Source: Sulfolobus sp. S-194 (GTDB lineage Archaea; Thermoproteota; Thermoprotei_A; Sulfolobales; Sulfolobaceae). Taken from it: a stretch of 64,000 nucleotides of DNA. Positions within the stretch are counted from its first letter, which is position 1. Each line of letters begins with the position of its first letter. The stretch lies in the NCBI RefSeq assembly GCF_012222305.1, contig NZ_CP035730.1:682001-746000 (forward strand). The letters are read 5' to 3'. Made by a program: the position numbers and the translations under genes. The notes below the pieces were generated by a model. It had not been told where the DNA came from. It was given only the letters and a program-made list of their open reading frames with translations, and ran no database searches. This document shows, one piece after another, positions 28,000-36,954 of this stretch.

Positions 28000-28088
28000 C
28001 GGTAGACCCCAAAATCATTTTACAAAAATTATCTCAGCGAATTACTTAAATGATAATAGAAAATTTGAAACTAATAGTAAAAATTTAA

Positions 28089-28150
28089 GGTTGGGAGAGC
28101 CGGTATTACTAGTAGGAGATACAACGTGATAACACCGAGCTCTCCCAACC
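28089..28150 (+). promoter_or_regulatory. Stem-loop enclosing the start of the decayed transposase
   Basis: GGTTGGGAGAGC (28089-28100) pairs perfectly with GCTCTCCCAACC (28139-28150). The stem is extended by CGGT/ACCG around a one-base bulge. The loop 28105-28133 is 29 nt, with AGGAGA and the GTG start at loop positions 22-24, exactly as in the intact IS. Stem sequences of the two copies are unrelated but both pair, and the loops are similar, indicating conserved structure. Confidence 0.75.
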
Positions 28151-29149
28151 AAGTAAATATTCACCAAGTCAAAAATAAATTATCTTCCATCTTGAACTTC
28201 AAAGGAAGAAAAGCAGAACAAGTAAAACAAGTAATAATCCTCAGCAGCAATAACAAGAGACTCAATAGAAAACAAGGCAAAAAAGTTTAGCATATCACCA
28301 CAAACAGCAAGAAACTACATAGAACAAACAACAATAGACAAGATGACAGAGAAAATAAAAAAACTCTCAATAAAAAAACTAAAAAAACGAATTAAAAACC
28401 ACAGACCAATAAAAATTTCAATAGACTGGACATCAATAGAATACTACGGGAAACCAGTAGAAGGAATAGGAGGATCAAAACAAGGCTACGCATGGAACTA
28501 CGCAACAACACAAATCAACGGAAAAACCCTAGTACTAGCCCTAACACGCATAACCAAAGGAATGAGTAAAGCAGATATTGTCAAGACCTTGATTGAGCAA
28601 GTCTTGGCCTTGGGCGTTAGTAACGCTTGATGCTAGTTTTTACTCAGTTGACGTGTTAAAGTACTTGTCTCAATTTAAGTTTGTGGTTGCTGTACCCGTG
28701 GGTGACGTTAAGGTTCACCACGATTTTGATGGTATATATAGGACGAGGAGTAAGGGGAAGGATAGGGTTGCTTTTAGGTTAATCATCATAGGGTAAGGGA
28801 TGGCAAGAGGGAGTATTTTGCTAAGGGGACTAATCTTGATTTGCCCAAATACAAGGTTGTTAGGTTGTATAATGAGGTTAGGACTCCTATTGAGACTTCT
28901 TATAGGATGGTTAAATCTTTCTTGATTTTCACGTCTTCTAGGAGTTGGGTTTTTCGCTTGTTCGTCTTCGTTCTGGCTATACTTATTTACATGTTGTTCA
29001 TGTTTGTTAAGGGGAAGATGTCTAGGGAAGACTTTCGTTTATTCTTAATTCTGTTATTTTTATTTGATAATATTAATTATTTTTACGAATATTCGTTTAA
29101 TGCTCTAAAATCACTTTTTAATACATTAGACTTATTTTCAAGGGGGTGA
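28126..29149 (+). pseudogene. Decayed IS transposase
   Basis: From the GTG at 28126, frames 1, 2, 0 and 2 must be joined to rebuild the transposase. The first shift is near 28237 (an extra base in ATCCTCAGC), another near 28615 and a third near 28790. A short internal stretch is also missing relative to the intact copy. Recognisable parts are LSSILNFKGRKAEQVKQV, SIDWTSIEYYGKPVEGIGG, LDASFYSVDVLKYLSQ and NEVRTPIETSYRMVKSFL, so D, D and E survive but in different frames. Confidence 0.9.
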
Positions 29150-29191
29150 TTTTGGGGTCTACCGATTACTCGAAGTTTAATTATAAGGAGA

Positions 29192-29292
29192 TGCGGGGGG
29201 TGGGATTTGAACCCACGCAGGCCTATGCCATCGGGGTTCTTACCATTAAGGTCCTAAGCCTGCCCCCTTTGACCTAGCTCGGGCACCCCCGC
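29192..29292 (-). tRNA. tRNA-Leu(UAG) with 16-nt intron and mispaired anticodon stem
   Basis: Acceptor GCGGGGG/CCCCCGC, discriminator A, T stem GTGGG/CCCAC with TTCAAAT loop, long variable arm. Anticodon TAG is at 29256-29254 in CTTAGG. A 16-nt intron, 29252-29237, contains TAAG complementary to CTTA. The anticodon stem is GCAGG against CCCGA, so 27-43 (G.A) and 29-41 (A.C) do not pair; TCGGG would be the expected 5' strand. Expression or function is therefore uncertain. CCA is not encoded. Confidence 0.88.
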
Positions 29293-29329
29293 ACAAAATA
29301 AAAAACTAATGTTAAGAATAAAAAGCTTA

Positions 29330-29599
29330 TCAGTCTTTTACAGTTTCTAACATAGATACTACATTCCAAATTGATATTCTTGTATGTGTAGGCATATTAG
29401 GATCTTGACTTATATCTTCGAGTATACCTATTGCATTTGCAGCTCTTACTGCTGGACTTAATGATGAATCTTGTAAGTTTCTTATTGCATCAGTTGCTGC
29501 TCTTCTAATGTTTCTGGGAACGCTCGTATCATTAACTATCTTCTGTAATAAAATTACTGCTTGTTTTATCTTAGCTTCATTGTCATAAAGGGATGCCAT
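29330..29599 (-). CDS. UPF0147 family protein
   Basis: An 89-residue all-helical protein. [20 protein letters not shown] and [20 protein letters not shown] are characteristic of the small archaeal UPF0147 family, whose function is unknown. It reads as a short HEAT-like helical repeat. It is separated by 53 bp from the divergent UPF0148 gene and marks the return from the island to conserved chromosome. Confidence 0.88.
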   Translation of the reverse strand: MASLYDNEAKIKQAVILLQKIVNDTSVPRNIRRAATDAIRNLQDSSLSPAVRAANAIGILEDISQDPNMPTHTRISIWNVVSMLETVKD

Positions 29600-29652
29600 A
29601 TATTAGTTCACCGTATCATATTTATTATACTTTGGTTTTTTAGTTTATACAT

Positions 29653-30012
29653 ATGAGTAAGGAAGATGTTGGCGTAAAAAAAGCGGCAGAATTACTAAGA
29701 CAAGGAGCTACAATGTTAGATATTGCTTGTCCTAAGTGCCATATGCCTCTTTTTAAGTTAAAAAATGGAGATATAGTATGTCCTAATCACGGAAAAGTTA
29801 TTGTTGTGAAAGATGAAGAAGAGGAGAAAAAGATTACTCTTTCTATTTCGTTAGATATGTTAGAAGAGATATTATTTAAAAGTATGAATAATGTTGTTGA
29901 AAAAATAAAGACTGATCCTATGGATAGTGATGCTTTGTTACAAATAATAAGGTATTTAGATGCTATTGAAAGAATAAGAAAGATTAAGAGCATTTCACCA
30001 GAGAACAAATGA
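29653..30012 (+). CDS. UPF0148 (Sjogren/scleroderma autoantigen 1-like) zinc-binding protein
   Basis: A 119-residue protein with the pattern [26 protein letters not shown] followed by [10 protein letters not shown]. This is the four-ligand zinc motif of the archaeal UPF0148/SSSCA1 family. A helical C-terminus rich in charged residues follows. Function unknown. The 3' end overlaps the convergent tmk gene by 29 bp. Confidence 0.85.
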   Translation: MSKEDVGVKKAAELLRQGATMLDIACPKCHMPLFKLKNGDIVCPNHGKVIVVKDEEEEKKITLSISLDMLEEILFKSMNNVVEKIKTDPMDSDALLQIIRYLDAIERIRKIKSISPENK

Positions 30013-30556
30013 TTTGCACTGTCTTTTCTGTTAATTCTTCTATTTTAGACTTCGCATTAAGTACTATAAAATTATATTTTCTAGCCAGTTCAAGATACTT
30101 TTTCCTAACGGCTTCCAATGTAGCAATTTTCTCCTCAAAATTAAACTGATCATCTTTTCTAATCCTTTTTATTGCTTCGTTAACATCTATATCGAGTAAA
30201 AAGACTATATCAGGGTTAGGGAATTTGGAATTTACTTCTTCTATCCATTTCTCGTCTAAACCAAGTACACTTTGGTACGCAATTGTAGAATGAAAATATC
30301 TATCCATTAAAACTATTTCAGGCTTTTGTTCCATTATCCATTTTATATGTAACGCTCTATCCGCAGAGAATAGTAGGGTTAATAATACTGGATCATTCCA
30401 ACCAGCTTTCTTTATTAGCTCAGTGATTTCTCTTGTAAAGGGTTCTTGTGTTAAAATAACATTATATCCCTTTTTCCTTAGAACTTCATATATATTTTTA
30501 GCTAATGTTGTCTTTCCGGCTCCATCTATTCCTTCAAATGAGATGATTCGGGGCAT
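29984..30556 (-). CDS. tmk: Thymidylate kinase
   Basis: Phosphorylates dTMP to dTDP for DNA synthesis. 190 residues. P-loop [15 protein letters not shown] (residues 7-21), the TMP-binding DR in [13 protein letters not shown] (near 85) and the lid [11 protein letters not shown] are visible. It overlaps the start of the Clp1-like gene's 3' end by 31 bp, on the same strand, suggesting co-transcription. Confidence 0.93.
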   Translation of the reverse strand: MPRIISFEGIDGAGKTTLAKNIYEVLRKKGYNVILTQEPFTREITELIKKAGWNDPVLLTLLFSADRALHIKWIMEQKPEIVLMDRYFHSTIAYQSVLGLDEKWIEEVNSKFPNPDIVFLLDIDVNEAIKRIRKDDQFNFEEKIATLEAVRKKYLELARKYNFIVLNAKSKIEELTEKTVQIICSLVKCS

Positions 30557-31602
30557 TTTTTTATCTTTACTTCAGTATCTTCATAATTCTCATTTAAACT
30601 TATATAACCCAATAGGACACCGTCAAAATCTTTTTCTGGAGTTTTAATTAATACGTAATTCTTATTTATATCTTGGATTATACCAGCACCTATGATTTTA
30701 CCGTTTTTTGTTAGCCCCACTAATAAACCTTTAACGTTTGGCACGTAATAACCTTCGCAAGGTAGTTCGTAGAATAACTGTAAAGGCGTTCCCCAACTTA
30801 TAAATAGGGAATCAGCTAACGGCGTACCAAATAGTTTATCACTTTCTATTTGTAGTGTAGTAGCTTTACTAAAGTATTCTTTAAATAGTTCTTGTCTATA
30901 TTTACGTCTTTGAGTTCTATCTCTTTTATCTGGTAGCGGAAATGCCTTTAAATATAATATTTTGTTTTCAAGGGCTTTAGGGAAAGTTAATTTAATATTA
31001 TTTTCAAACACTATTATATATTCTGGTTCTGTTAAATAAATCAATTCTAATTTATGTCTATATGCATAGATTCCAGTTATCCATCCATCTGTATCAATTA
31101 CTACATTGTTGTTTTGGATAAGTTTTGAAACTAATGCTATATGTAACTTCGGATTTACAGATGGGCTCTTATGCCCAAAGAATTGAAGTTCAGAATACCC
31201 TTTTTCTTTAGCATTTAAGGTTTTCTTAATGTTAGAAAGAGATATAAATGTAGGAATAAAAATTGAGGACTGTCCTACATCTGCATCTATTATTTGACTA
31301 TTATTAAGATTTGCAACTAAATTTGAAAAATAAGTTTTTCCCGAATTTTCATCACCAATAACAATTACTTTTCCACTTGTTCTCTCTCCTATTTTTCTCC
31401 AATTTAGAGAAGGAAAGTAAGAAATTATTTGGCATTCTGTATCTATCTCGCCTTCTCTCAAAGTAGTTAGCGTATATGTTTTATTGTCTTTTATTTCTAT
31501 TTCATCGTTTATTTCAATACCTTGAATATCTATAGTACCTTGTTTTACTCTTATTTTACAAGGCCCTCTAACTATTATATCTATATCTTTGTTAATTAAC
31601 AT
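30526..31602 (-). CDS. Clp1/Grc3-type polynucleotide 5'-hydroxyl kinase
   Basis: 358 residues. The P-loop is VIGDENSGKTYFSNLV (near 76-91) and the hallmark motif of the family is IIDADVGQSSIF (near 98). A C-terminal domain follows. Archaeal relatives phosphorylate 5'-OH RNA and DNA ends and may take part in tRNA or rRNA processing. The Asp-x-Asp-x-Gly-Gln motif supports the family strongly. It is co-directional with tmk and the 31609-32139 gene, 6 bp apart from the latter. Confidence 0.87.
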   Translation of the reverse strand: MLINKDIDIIVRGPCKIRVKQGTIDIQGIEINDEIEIKDNKTYTLTTLREGEIDTECQIISYFPSLNWRKIGERTSGKVIVIGDENSGKTYFSNLVANLNNSQIIDADVGQSSIFIPTFISLSNIKKTLNAKEKGYSELQFFGHKSPSVNPKLHIALVSKLIQNNNVVIDTDGWITGIYAYRHKLELIYLTEPEYIIVFENNIKLTFPKALENKILYLKAFPLPDKRDRTQRRKYRQELFKEYFSKATTLQIESDKLFGTPLADSLFISWGTPLQLFYELPCEGYYVPNVKGLLVGLTKNGKIIGAGIIQDINKNYVLIKTPEKDFDGVLLGYISLNENYEDTEVKIKKCPESSHLKE

Positions 31603-31608
31603 GTAAGA

Positions 31609-32139
31609 TTACCGTAAAGTAGACCTTAATGCAATCAAATATGCTGCTCTTATATCTCTATCTTTTATATTAATAAAGGGATTTTTGCTACTAGTTTTGT
31701 TTTCATTAACTATTTTAGTTTCCGAGAATTTAATTTTCAACATTCTATAAACTAATTCGCCAATTTTATTTCCTCCTCCAACTCCTATATATAATTTTTT
31801 ATGAGGAAACATGTGAACTATATTACTGATTTTTTCTTCTATTTCAATTAAGTTACTATTTTCAGAATATATAAGTTCTCCATCTCCTACAACAACCACT
31901 GTTAACTTTTCTTCTTTATTAGTGTCAATTCCAATGAGTAATTCATTAAAGTTGTCTTTACCTCTGACTTTACAAACTATGTATCCTATCAGTTTATCAA
32001 AATTGAATTTTTTTATTAAACTATCTGTAATTATTATATCTCCATCCTCGGCGATAAGTATATTAAATTTTTTCAAATTGGATATCAAGTGGTACATTAG
32101 TTTTGGATCACTAACTCTTAGTGCTACTTTTTTTACCAC
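31609..32139 (-). CDS. Conserved crenarchaeal protein, possible RNase H-like fold
   Basis: A 176-residue protein with no family I recognise securely. A strand pair LLIGIDTNKEEKLTVVVVGDGELIY is followed by helix, strand LYIGVGGGNKIGE and a final helix DRDIRAAYLIALRS. An Asp-bearing first strand and a late Asp-x-x-AA helix recall RuvC/YqgF-like resolvases; this is inference only. It lies next to a Clp1-like kinase and, divergently across 32 bp, a RecA-family protein. Confidence 0.55.
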   Translation of the reverse strand: MVKKVALRVSDPKLMYHLISNLKKFNILIAEDGDIIITDSLIKKFNFDKLIGYIVCKVRGKDNFNELLIGIDTNKEEKLTVVVVGDGELIYSENSNLIEIEEKISNIVHMFPHKKLYIGVGGGNKIGELVYRMLKIKFSETKIVNENKTSSKNPFINIKDRDIRAAYLIALRSTLR

Positions 32140-32171
32140 ACTTTTCTTTATATCTTAGTGGAATTTAAGCC

Positions 32172-32702
32172 TTGAAAATATCAGATTTCGTTTTTGAGAA
32201 GGGGAGTGTTGTTTCCTTATATGGTGTAGCTGGTAGTGGTAAAACTAATATTATGCTTCAAGTTATTAATGAAATAACTCCTAGTCTTTATATTTCTACT
32301 GAAGGTGTCTCATACCAAGCTAGAGTTGAAGGTATTAGATGGAAAAAAGATGTATATTTTGCTAATACAAATAATCTTTTTGAATTAATTTCAATAATTA
32401 TTAAAGCGACTAAATTAAATTTGAAGTTAATTTCAGTAGATACTATAAATAGATTTTATAGGGAAAGCAGAAAGACTAAGGATCTAGAGTACCCTATTTT
32501 ACTGCTATTAGCATTATCAAGGGAGAGTAACGTTAAAATTCTTTTAAGCTGGGAAGTTGCTGGAAACAACAGAGTTAACGGCGAAAAATTTATGCGAAAG
32601 ATTTCCGAGGACATTTTAAGGGTTACTAAAAACTATATCATAGGAAATCTTAGAGTTTGTAAGTTTAAGATAAGTTCAAATGGTGTTGAAGGTTGCCTAT
32701 AA
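32172..32702 (+). CDS. RecA/RadA-superfamily ATPase (RadB/RadC-like paralogue)
   Basis: A 176-residue single-domain P-loop protein from a TTG start. Walker A is [15 protein letters not shown] (residues 15-29), a Walker B-like strand [13 protein letters not shown] is near 91, and the chain ends with a beta-rich segment. It lacks the N-terminal HhH domain of RadA. Such Sulfolobus paralogues bind ssDNA and modulate RadA. It overlaps carS by 10 bp in the same direction. Confidence 0.78.
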   Translation: MKISDFVFEKGSVVSLYGVAGSGKTNIMLQVINEITPSLYISTEGVSYQARVEGIRWKKDVYFANTNNLFELISIIIKATKLNLKLISVDTINRFYRESRKTKDLEYPILLLLALSRESNVKILLSWEVAGNNRVNGEKFMRKISEDILRVTKNYIIGNLRVCKFKISSNGVEGCL

Positions 32703-33193
32703 TTGATTATGTTATATTATCTATTTTGTATTATTTACCAGCACTAGTTGCTAATGGAAGTGCTCCATTTGTCAAAAATGGTACTCCAATAGATTTTAGA
32801 AAAAATTTTGTTGATGGAAGAAGACTTTTAGGTGATGGTAAAACTTTTGAAGGACTTTTAGTAGCAGTTACATTTGGAACTACTGTAGGTATAATATTAG
32901 CAAAATTCTTAGGTATTTTTTGGATATATGTTAGTTTTATTGAATCTTTGTTAGCAATGCTTGGTGATATGGTGGGTGCCTTTATAAAAAGGAGATTAGG
33001 CTTAGCAAGAGGTGCAAGAGCTATAGGATTAGATCAGTTAGATTTCATACTCGGTGCCAGTTTAGCCTTAATACTAAGTAAAATATCTTTAAATATATAT
33101 GAATTTTTAAGTATAGTAGTTATAGCTTTTGTGCTTCACATTTTAACTAATAATGTTGCATATCGATTAAAAATAAAAAGTGTACCGTGGTAA
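32693..33193 (+). CDS. carS: CDP-archaeol synthase
   Basis: An integral membrane protein of 166 residues that activates unsaturated archaetidic acid with CTP in archaeal phospholipid synthesis. Multiple hydrophobic helices and the CarS signature [49 protein letters not shown] and [10 protein letters not shown] are visible. It is the lipid-synthesis member of this small plus-strand group; other lipid genes occur at 49.9 and 55.2 kb. Confidence 0.93.
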   Translation: MPIIDYVILSILYYLPALVANGSAPFVKNGTPIDFRKNFVDGRRLLGDGKTFEGLLVAVTFGTTVGIILAKFLGIFWIYVSFIESLLAMLGDMVGAFIKRRLGLARGARAIGLDQLDFILGASLALILSKISLNIYEFLSIVVIAFVLHILTNNVAYRLKIKSVPW

Positions 33194-33202
33194 TAAACTA
33201 AT

Positions 33203-33547
33203 ATGCCTAAAACTTCAAAATCTGACAAAGTTTATAGTTCACTAAATAATGTTTACATACTGATTATCTTAATTGTTATAATGGCAATAGGAATATTAGG
33301 ATCTATTGCATTTCCTTATTATATCTCACCTATAACATATTCTAATGGTGGTGTTCCACAAGCAGGAGGTATTGCATTTCTTGCGACTCTTTTGATTGCA
33401 GGATTATTAATAGGAACCTATCTTCTAGAAAATAGAAATCATGAGTTGGGTGCTACGTTTTTGATTGCTGTTCTACTAATAATTATGGCTTATGTATGGA
33501 TAGCTTATGGCTCTACAGCGATTAAATTTTTATTCAACATAAGTTAA
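33203..33547 (+). CDS. Small membrane protein, three predicted helices
   Basis: A 114-residue protein with three hydrophobic stretches: VYILIILIVIMAIGILGSIA, GIAFLATLLIAGLLIGTYLL and TFLIAVLLIIMAYVWIAYG. A short loop YYISPITYSNGGVPQAGG lies between the first two. I do not recognise a family. It starts 9 bp after carS, so it is probably in the same transcript. Confidence 0.7.
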   Translation: MPKTSKSDKVYSSLNNVYILIILIVIMAIGILGSIAFPYYISPITYSNGGVPQAGGIAFLATLLIAGLLIGTYLLENRNHELGATFLIAVLLIIMAYVWIAYGSTAIKFLFNIS

Positions 33548-33563
33548 GAAGAAGTGGATAATT

Positions 33564-33785
33564 ATGGATCAAATCAAAATAAAGCTATCTAGTGGTAGAG
33601 AAGTAATATTAGATGATGAAGCTATTAGGGCGTTAAACGAGTATGTAAGAACACAGTTAACATTAGAGCAATTGGCTAAAAGGTTGGGATTAAGTGGATG
33701 GGAAGAAGCCTACGAATTAGTTAAGCAAGTACCAGCGTGGATAATGTGGACTCCTCTTCCTATTTATAAAAAGCTAAAAGTTTAG
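33564..33785 (+). CDS. Small conserved protein, helical
   Basis: A 73-residue protein that starts with a strand-like KIKLSSGREVILDDEAI. A helix-turn-helix-like stretch, TLEQLAKRLGLSGWEEAYELV, follows. It might bind nucleic acid, but the family is unknown to me. It follows the membrane protein by 16 bp and its stop overlaps the convergent mcm gene by 4 bp. Confidence 0.65.
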   Translation: MDQIKIKLSSGREVILDDEAIRALNEYVRTQLTLEQLAKRLGLSGWEEAYELVKQVPAWIMWTPLPIYKKLKV

Positions 33786-35842
33786 ACTTTTCTATAACAA
33801 TCGGGTCTAGATTCGTAAATTAAGCCTTGTTTTCTCATATCGGTTAATAATTTTTCTACATTTGTTTTATCAATTCCTATTCCCTCAGCTTCTTTTACAA
33901 TTTCTTTTACTTTTGCACACTCGTTTGTGCCAGCTAAGGTATCAATAATTTCTAGTATTCTGGCCATTTTTTCTCTTGCGCTCTTTGGCTTTCCAGTCAT
34001 AATTGTATCAATATCTATTTTGCCAGATTCTACATCTAATCCTACATTTTCGAGGAATATTCTCATTATATTTATTGCTCTTTCAGCATCTTCTCTCGTA
34101 ACTTCATTTTTTAGTGCCATTCTTGCATAAGCTTCAGAGATTCTTATCAAGGCTTCAAGTTGCCTTGGTGTTATAATTATTGGAGAATCTGGTGATTCGG
34201 AACTCTTCTTTCTCATCTCTACAAAGAAATCTTGTAATAAACTCTTTGCTTCATCACTCAGTTTTGGAAATACATTCTTTCTAGCATATGCTATGTACTT
34301 CTTAAGTAAATCTACATCTATAATTTCTGTACTCTTTGTTTTACCAGAATGAACATTTAATATATGTGAAGCTAATAATTGATCTTCTACACCAGGTTTA
34401 TCTATTAGTATAAATATTAAATCGAATCTCGAGAGTATAGTAGGCGGTAAATTAATATTTTCAGCTATCCCCCTTTCAGCTATGTATCTTCCTAACTTAG
34501 GATTTCCTGCAGCTATTACTGTAGCCCTTGCATTTAGCTTAGCTACAATTCCAGCTTTTGCTATAGAGACTGTTTGCTGTTCCATTGCTTCGTGGATTGC
34601 TACTCTATCTTCTTCTCTCATTTTATCAATTTCATCTATTACTGCTATTCCTCCATCGGCTAATACTAATGCACCAGCTTCCAAATAATAATCTCCAGTA
34701 TTTTTATCTCTAGTTACAGTAGCCGTTAAACCAGCAGCAGTAGAACCTTTTCCAGTTGTATATACAGCTCTAGGAGCAACTCTTGCAGCAAACTGTAAAA
34801 TTTGAGATTTTGCTGTACCTGGATCACCAATAATTAGTACATGTATGTCTCCTCTGACTCTGGTACCATCTTCCATTATTTTTGGTACTCCTCCAAATAG
34901 GGCTAATGCTATTGCTTCCTTTATCTCCCAATGTCCATATATTGATGGTGCTATTGAACTAATTATCTTCTCTCTTATCCAAGCATCTCTAGATAATTCT
35001 CTAATTTTTTTCTCATCTTCTTCTGATATCTTTACTTCATCTAATACTTTCTGTGAAATTTCTATGCTATTAACTTTTAAATAAAAATCAAAAATAGCTT
35101 TGCTCCCTCTTTTTATTTGAGAATCTTTCTTTATCTCTAAAATTCCAACTATCTTTACTCTATCTCCAGGACGGGCAGAGTCAACTAAATCGTCCTCAAA
35201 GATTACTTCAAGTTGTCTAGGTAACTGTCCAGGTGGAATTTCTTCTGGTCTCTCTTGGATGACTGCTTTTTGCCAGTCTATGAATTCTGATCTATCCTCA
35301 ATAAGTTTAAATTGTCCAGCTTTTCCACATACTGGACATGTTGTAGGTAGTTCAATAATCTCATCAAATTCTCCTTCTGGTGGCCATACAAAATCTTGCA
35401 TACAATCTGGATTAAGATGCTTAAACACTGATCTACTTAATCTTTCTTTTACTGGAGTAGATTTAACCAGTATACCTTCTATTGTAATCAGTTTCCCTGC
35501 ATCATTGCTTCTTATTTTTCTTAATTCTATGAGTCTTGGTACATTAGTAATTCTTAAGTGTATTTTCTTTATTTCTTCTTGAAAAGAGGGATCTTTTTCT
35601 ATTATATAATCATATATTTTACTCTCTAATATAGAGAAAATTTCTTTAGGATTATTGATTATTTGAGTAGCTAGTTGCTCATTAAAGTTGAACAAATCGC
35701 TGAAATTTATTATAATACTCTTCTTTCTATATGCTATAATTTCATTTATTTGATTAAGGTAAGTAGGCTTACCTTTGCTATCTCTATATGTATTAATAAA
35801 TTCAAGAAGTAAGTCTCCGTAATCAGCTTGTTGTATAGCCAA
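33782..35842 (-). CDS. mcm: Replicative helicase MCM
   Basis: A 686-residue hexameric 3'-5' helicase. The N-terminal domain has a zinc motif (C in LNPDCMQ, then CPVC). In the AAA+ core, Walker A is IGDPGTAKSQILQFAAR (near 340), Walker B is GGIAVIDEIDKM, and the arginine finger region is LSRFDLIFIL. A C-terminal winged helix follows. It forms the CMG-like complex with GINS, whose gene overlaps its start by 20 bp; this gene pair is conserved in Sulfolobus. Confidence 0.97.
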   Translation of the reverse strand: MAIQQADYGDLLLEFINTYRDSKGKPTYLNQINEIIAYRKKSIIINFSDLFNFNEQLATQIINNPKEIFSILESKIYDYIIEKDPSFQEEIKKIHLRITNVPRLIELRKIRSNDAGKLITIEGILVKSTPVKERLSRSVFKHLNPDCMQDFVWPPEGEFDEIIELPTTCPVCGKAGQFKLIEDRSEFIDWQKAVIQERPEEIPPGQLPRQLEVIFEDDLVDSARPGDRVKIVGILEIKKDSQIKRGSKAIFDFYLKVNSIEISQKVLDEVKISEEDEKKIRELSRDAWIREKIISSIAPSIYGHWEIKEAIALALFGGVPKIMEDGTRVRGDIHVLIIGDPGTAKSQILQFAARVAPRAVYTTGKGSTAAGLTATVTRDKNTGDYYLEAGALVLADGGIAVIDEIDKMREEDRVAIHEAMEQQTVSIAKAGIVAKLNARATVIAAGNPKLGRYIAERGIAENINLPPTILSRFDLIFILIDKPGVEDQLLASHILNVHSGKTKSTEIIDVDLLKKYIAYARKNVFPKLSDEAKSLLQDFFVEMRKKSSESPDSPIIITPRQLEALIRISEAYARMALKNEVTREDAERAINIMRIFLENVGLDVESGKIDIDTIMTGKPKSAREKMARILEIIDTLAGTNECAKVKEIVKEAEGIGIDKTNVEKLLTDMRKQGLIYESRPDCYRKV

Positions 35843-36374
35843 TTATATCACCTATGGTATGCTCAATAGTATATTTTATGTTTCTATAAACTAAAATTTC
35901 TTCCGTTGTTAGCCTGTCAAGTATTGTTTGATCTGAAATTCCTAGGAATGCTAGTTGTATTATCTTTCTTATTCTTATTGATATTATTTCATTTATAAGT
36001 TGCCTTGCTTTTCTTATTTGTTCTATTGCTTCTAGGTCATTTTTTAGTTTCAAATTATCGATAAGTAAAAGAGCTCTATAGTAAAAATCTTTAGGTAATT
36101 TTACTAATGATGCTGGCGTATTAATGTTTTGTCTTTCTTGAAACAAGACTCTACCTAATTCTTCTACTGAAACATAATCTAAAATTCTGACTATTGATTT
36201 TTTCTGTAGCTCGTCTGCTAACCAAAGTTTTATTTCATCTTCGCTACCTTTAGTTAAACTAATTTCTTCGAAGCCATCATCAAAAGGTCCCCAATCATCC
36301 AATACCATAATTTTCTTTTTGTTTAACAAGTTTAATTTTGATAAAGCTTTAAGTTGTACAGTAAGCATTGACAC
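35823..36374 (-). CDS. gins23: GINS complex subunit Gins23
   Basis: A 183-residue subunit of the archaeal GINS replication complex. The beta-rich N-terminal part includes KKIMVLDDWGPFDDGFEEISLTKG and ELQKKSIVRILDYVSV. A long helical C-terminus (FYYRALLLIDNLKLKNDLEAI) follows. In S. solfataricus Gins23 is encoded next to mcm, and the same overlap is seen here, which favours Gins23 over Gins15. Confidence 0.85.
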   Translation of the reverse strand: MSMLTVQLKALSKLNLLNKKKIMVLDDWGPFDDGFEEISLTKGSEDEIKLWLADELQKKSIVRILDYVSVEELGRVLFQERQNINTPASLVKLPKDFYYRALLLIDNLKLKNDLEAIEQIRKARQLINEIISIRIRKIIQLAFLGISDQTILDRLTTEEILVYRNIKYTIEHTIGDIIGYTTS

Positions 36375-36416
36375 AAATAAAAATTAATCCAACAAAAAAT
36401 AAAAGCATAGAGAGTA

Positions 36417-36920
36417 ATGGAAGAACCGAAGTTAATACTTACTGTGAAAAATAACAAAAATAACAAATGCATAATTGAGATCCTTAACAGGTTATATTTA
36501 AAAGATCTAAATTCAAAGGCTGAAGAAATAGTAAAAAATGTTATACTAATTTACACATCATTATCTCCTATTATGGCATATGGATTGTTAATATCAGCAC
36601 CTCCTTCTTGTTTAGCAAAAATATATCCTGTCGATTTAGTAATTCATTCAGTAAAAGAACAAGAAATCATAGATAAAATAACTAAATTTTTAAAGAAAAA
36701 TATTCACTTTAAAACTTTTTATGTAGATTGTTATGATAGAGGTATTAAAATAAATTGCAGAGAGATTGAGATAGGAATAGGTATAGGTCTCAAGGGGTTT
36801 GCTAATGTGGATTACAAGAATCCAGAGAAAGTGATTGTAGTAAACGTGATAAAGAACTCTACCTATTTATCGGTAATTAAAAAGGGTCAAGAAAAAGTTT
36901 CAGTTATCTCTCTCCGTTAA
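36417..36920 (+). CDS. THUMP-domain-like RNA-binding protein
   Basis: A 167-residue protein whose C-terminal half (FKTFYVDCYDRGIKINCREIEIGIG, then FANVDYKNPEKVIVVNVI) matches the THUMP domain found in tRNA-modifying enzymes such as ThiI, Trm11 and Tan1. No catalytic domain is attached, so it may be an adaptor like Tan1 in tRNA acetylation. It is divergent from gins23 across 42 bp and precedes the orc1/cdc6 gene by 34 bp. Confidence 0.72.
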   Translation: MEEPKLILTVKNNKNNKCIIEILNRLYLKDLNSKAEEIVKNVILIYTSLSPIMAYGLLISAPPSCLAKIYPVDLVIHSVKEQEIIDKITKFLKKNIHFKTFYVDCYDRGIKINCREIEIGIGIGLKGFANVDYKNPEKVIVVNVIKNSTYLSVIKKGQEKVSVISLR

Positions 36921-36954
36921 AATATATAGTATTACTAAGATATTATAGGTTGAG

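Larger units (their letters stand above)
28000..29164 (+). mobile_element. Second IS copy of the same family, decayed
   Basis: Perfect 18-bp terminal inverted repeats CGGTAGACCCCAAAATCA (28000-28017) and its complement (29147-29164). ATTA directly flanks both ends, a likely 4-bp target duplication. Length 1165 bp, similar to the intact copy at 25733-26902, and the subterminal TTTTACAAAAAT is shared. The transposase is broken by at least three frameshifts, so the copy cannot move by itself. The right end lies 27 bp from tRNA-Leu(UAG). Confidence 0.88.

Noticed and set aside
29192..29292. tRNA-Leu(UAG) as the distal att copy (attR) of the integrated element
   Set aside because: It is in opposite orientation to tRNA-Leu(UAA) and no int(C) sequence adjoins it. 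Similarity to the tRNA 3' half is what all Leu tRNAs share.
34482..35582. Long antisense frames inside mcm, and similar ones in ileS and amidase
   Set aside because: They are shadows of strongly conserved genes on the other strand, with no family signal of their own.
36375..36416. Compact oriC in the gins23-THUMP gap
   Set aside because: Only 42 bp, without ORB-like repeats or a duplex-unwinding-type tract distinct from ordinary promoter DNA.
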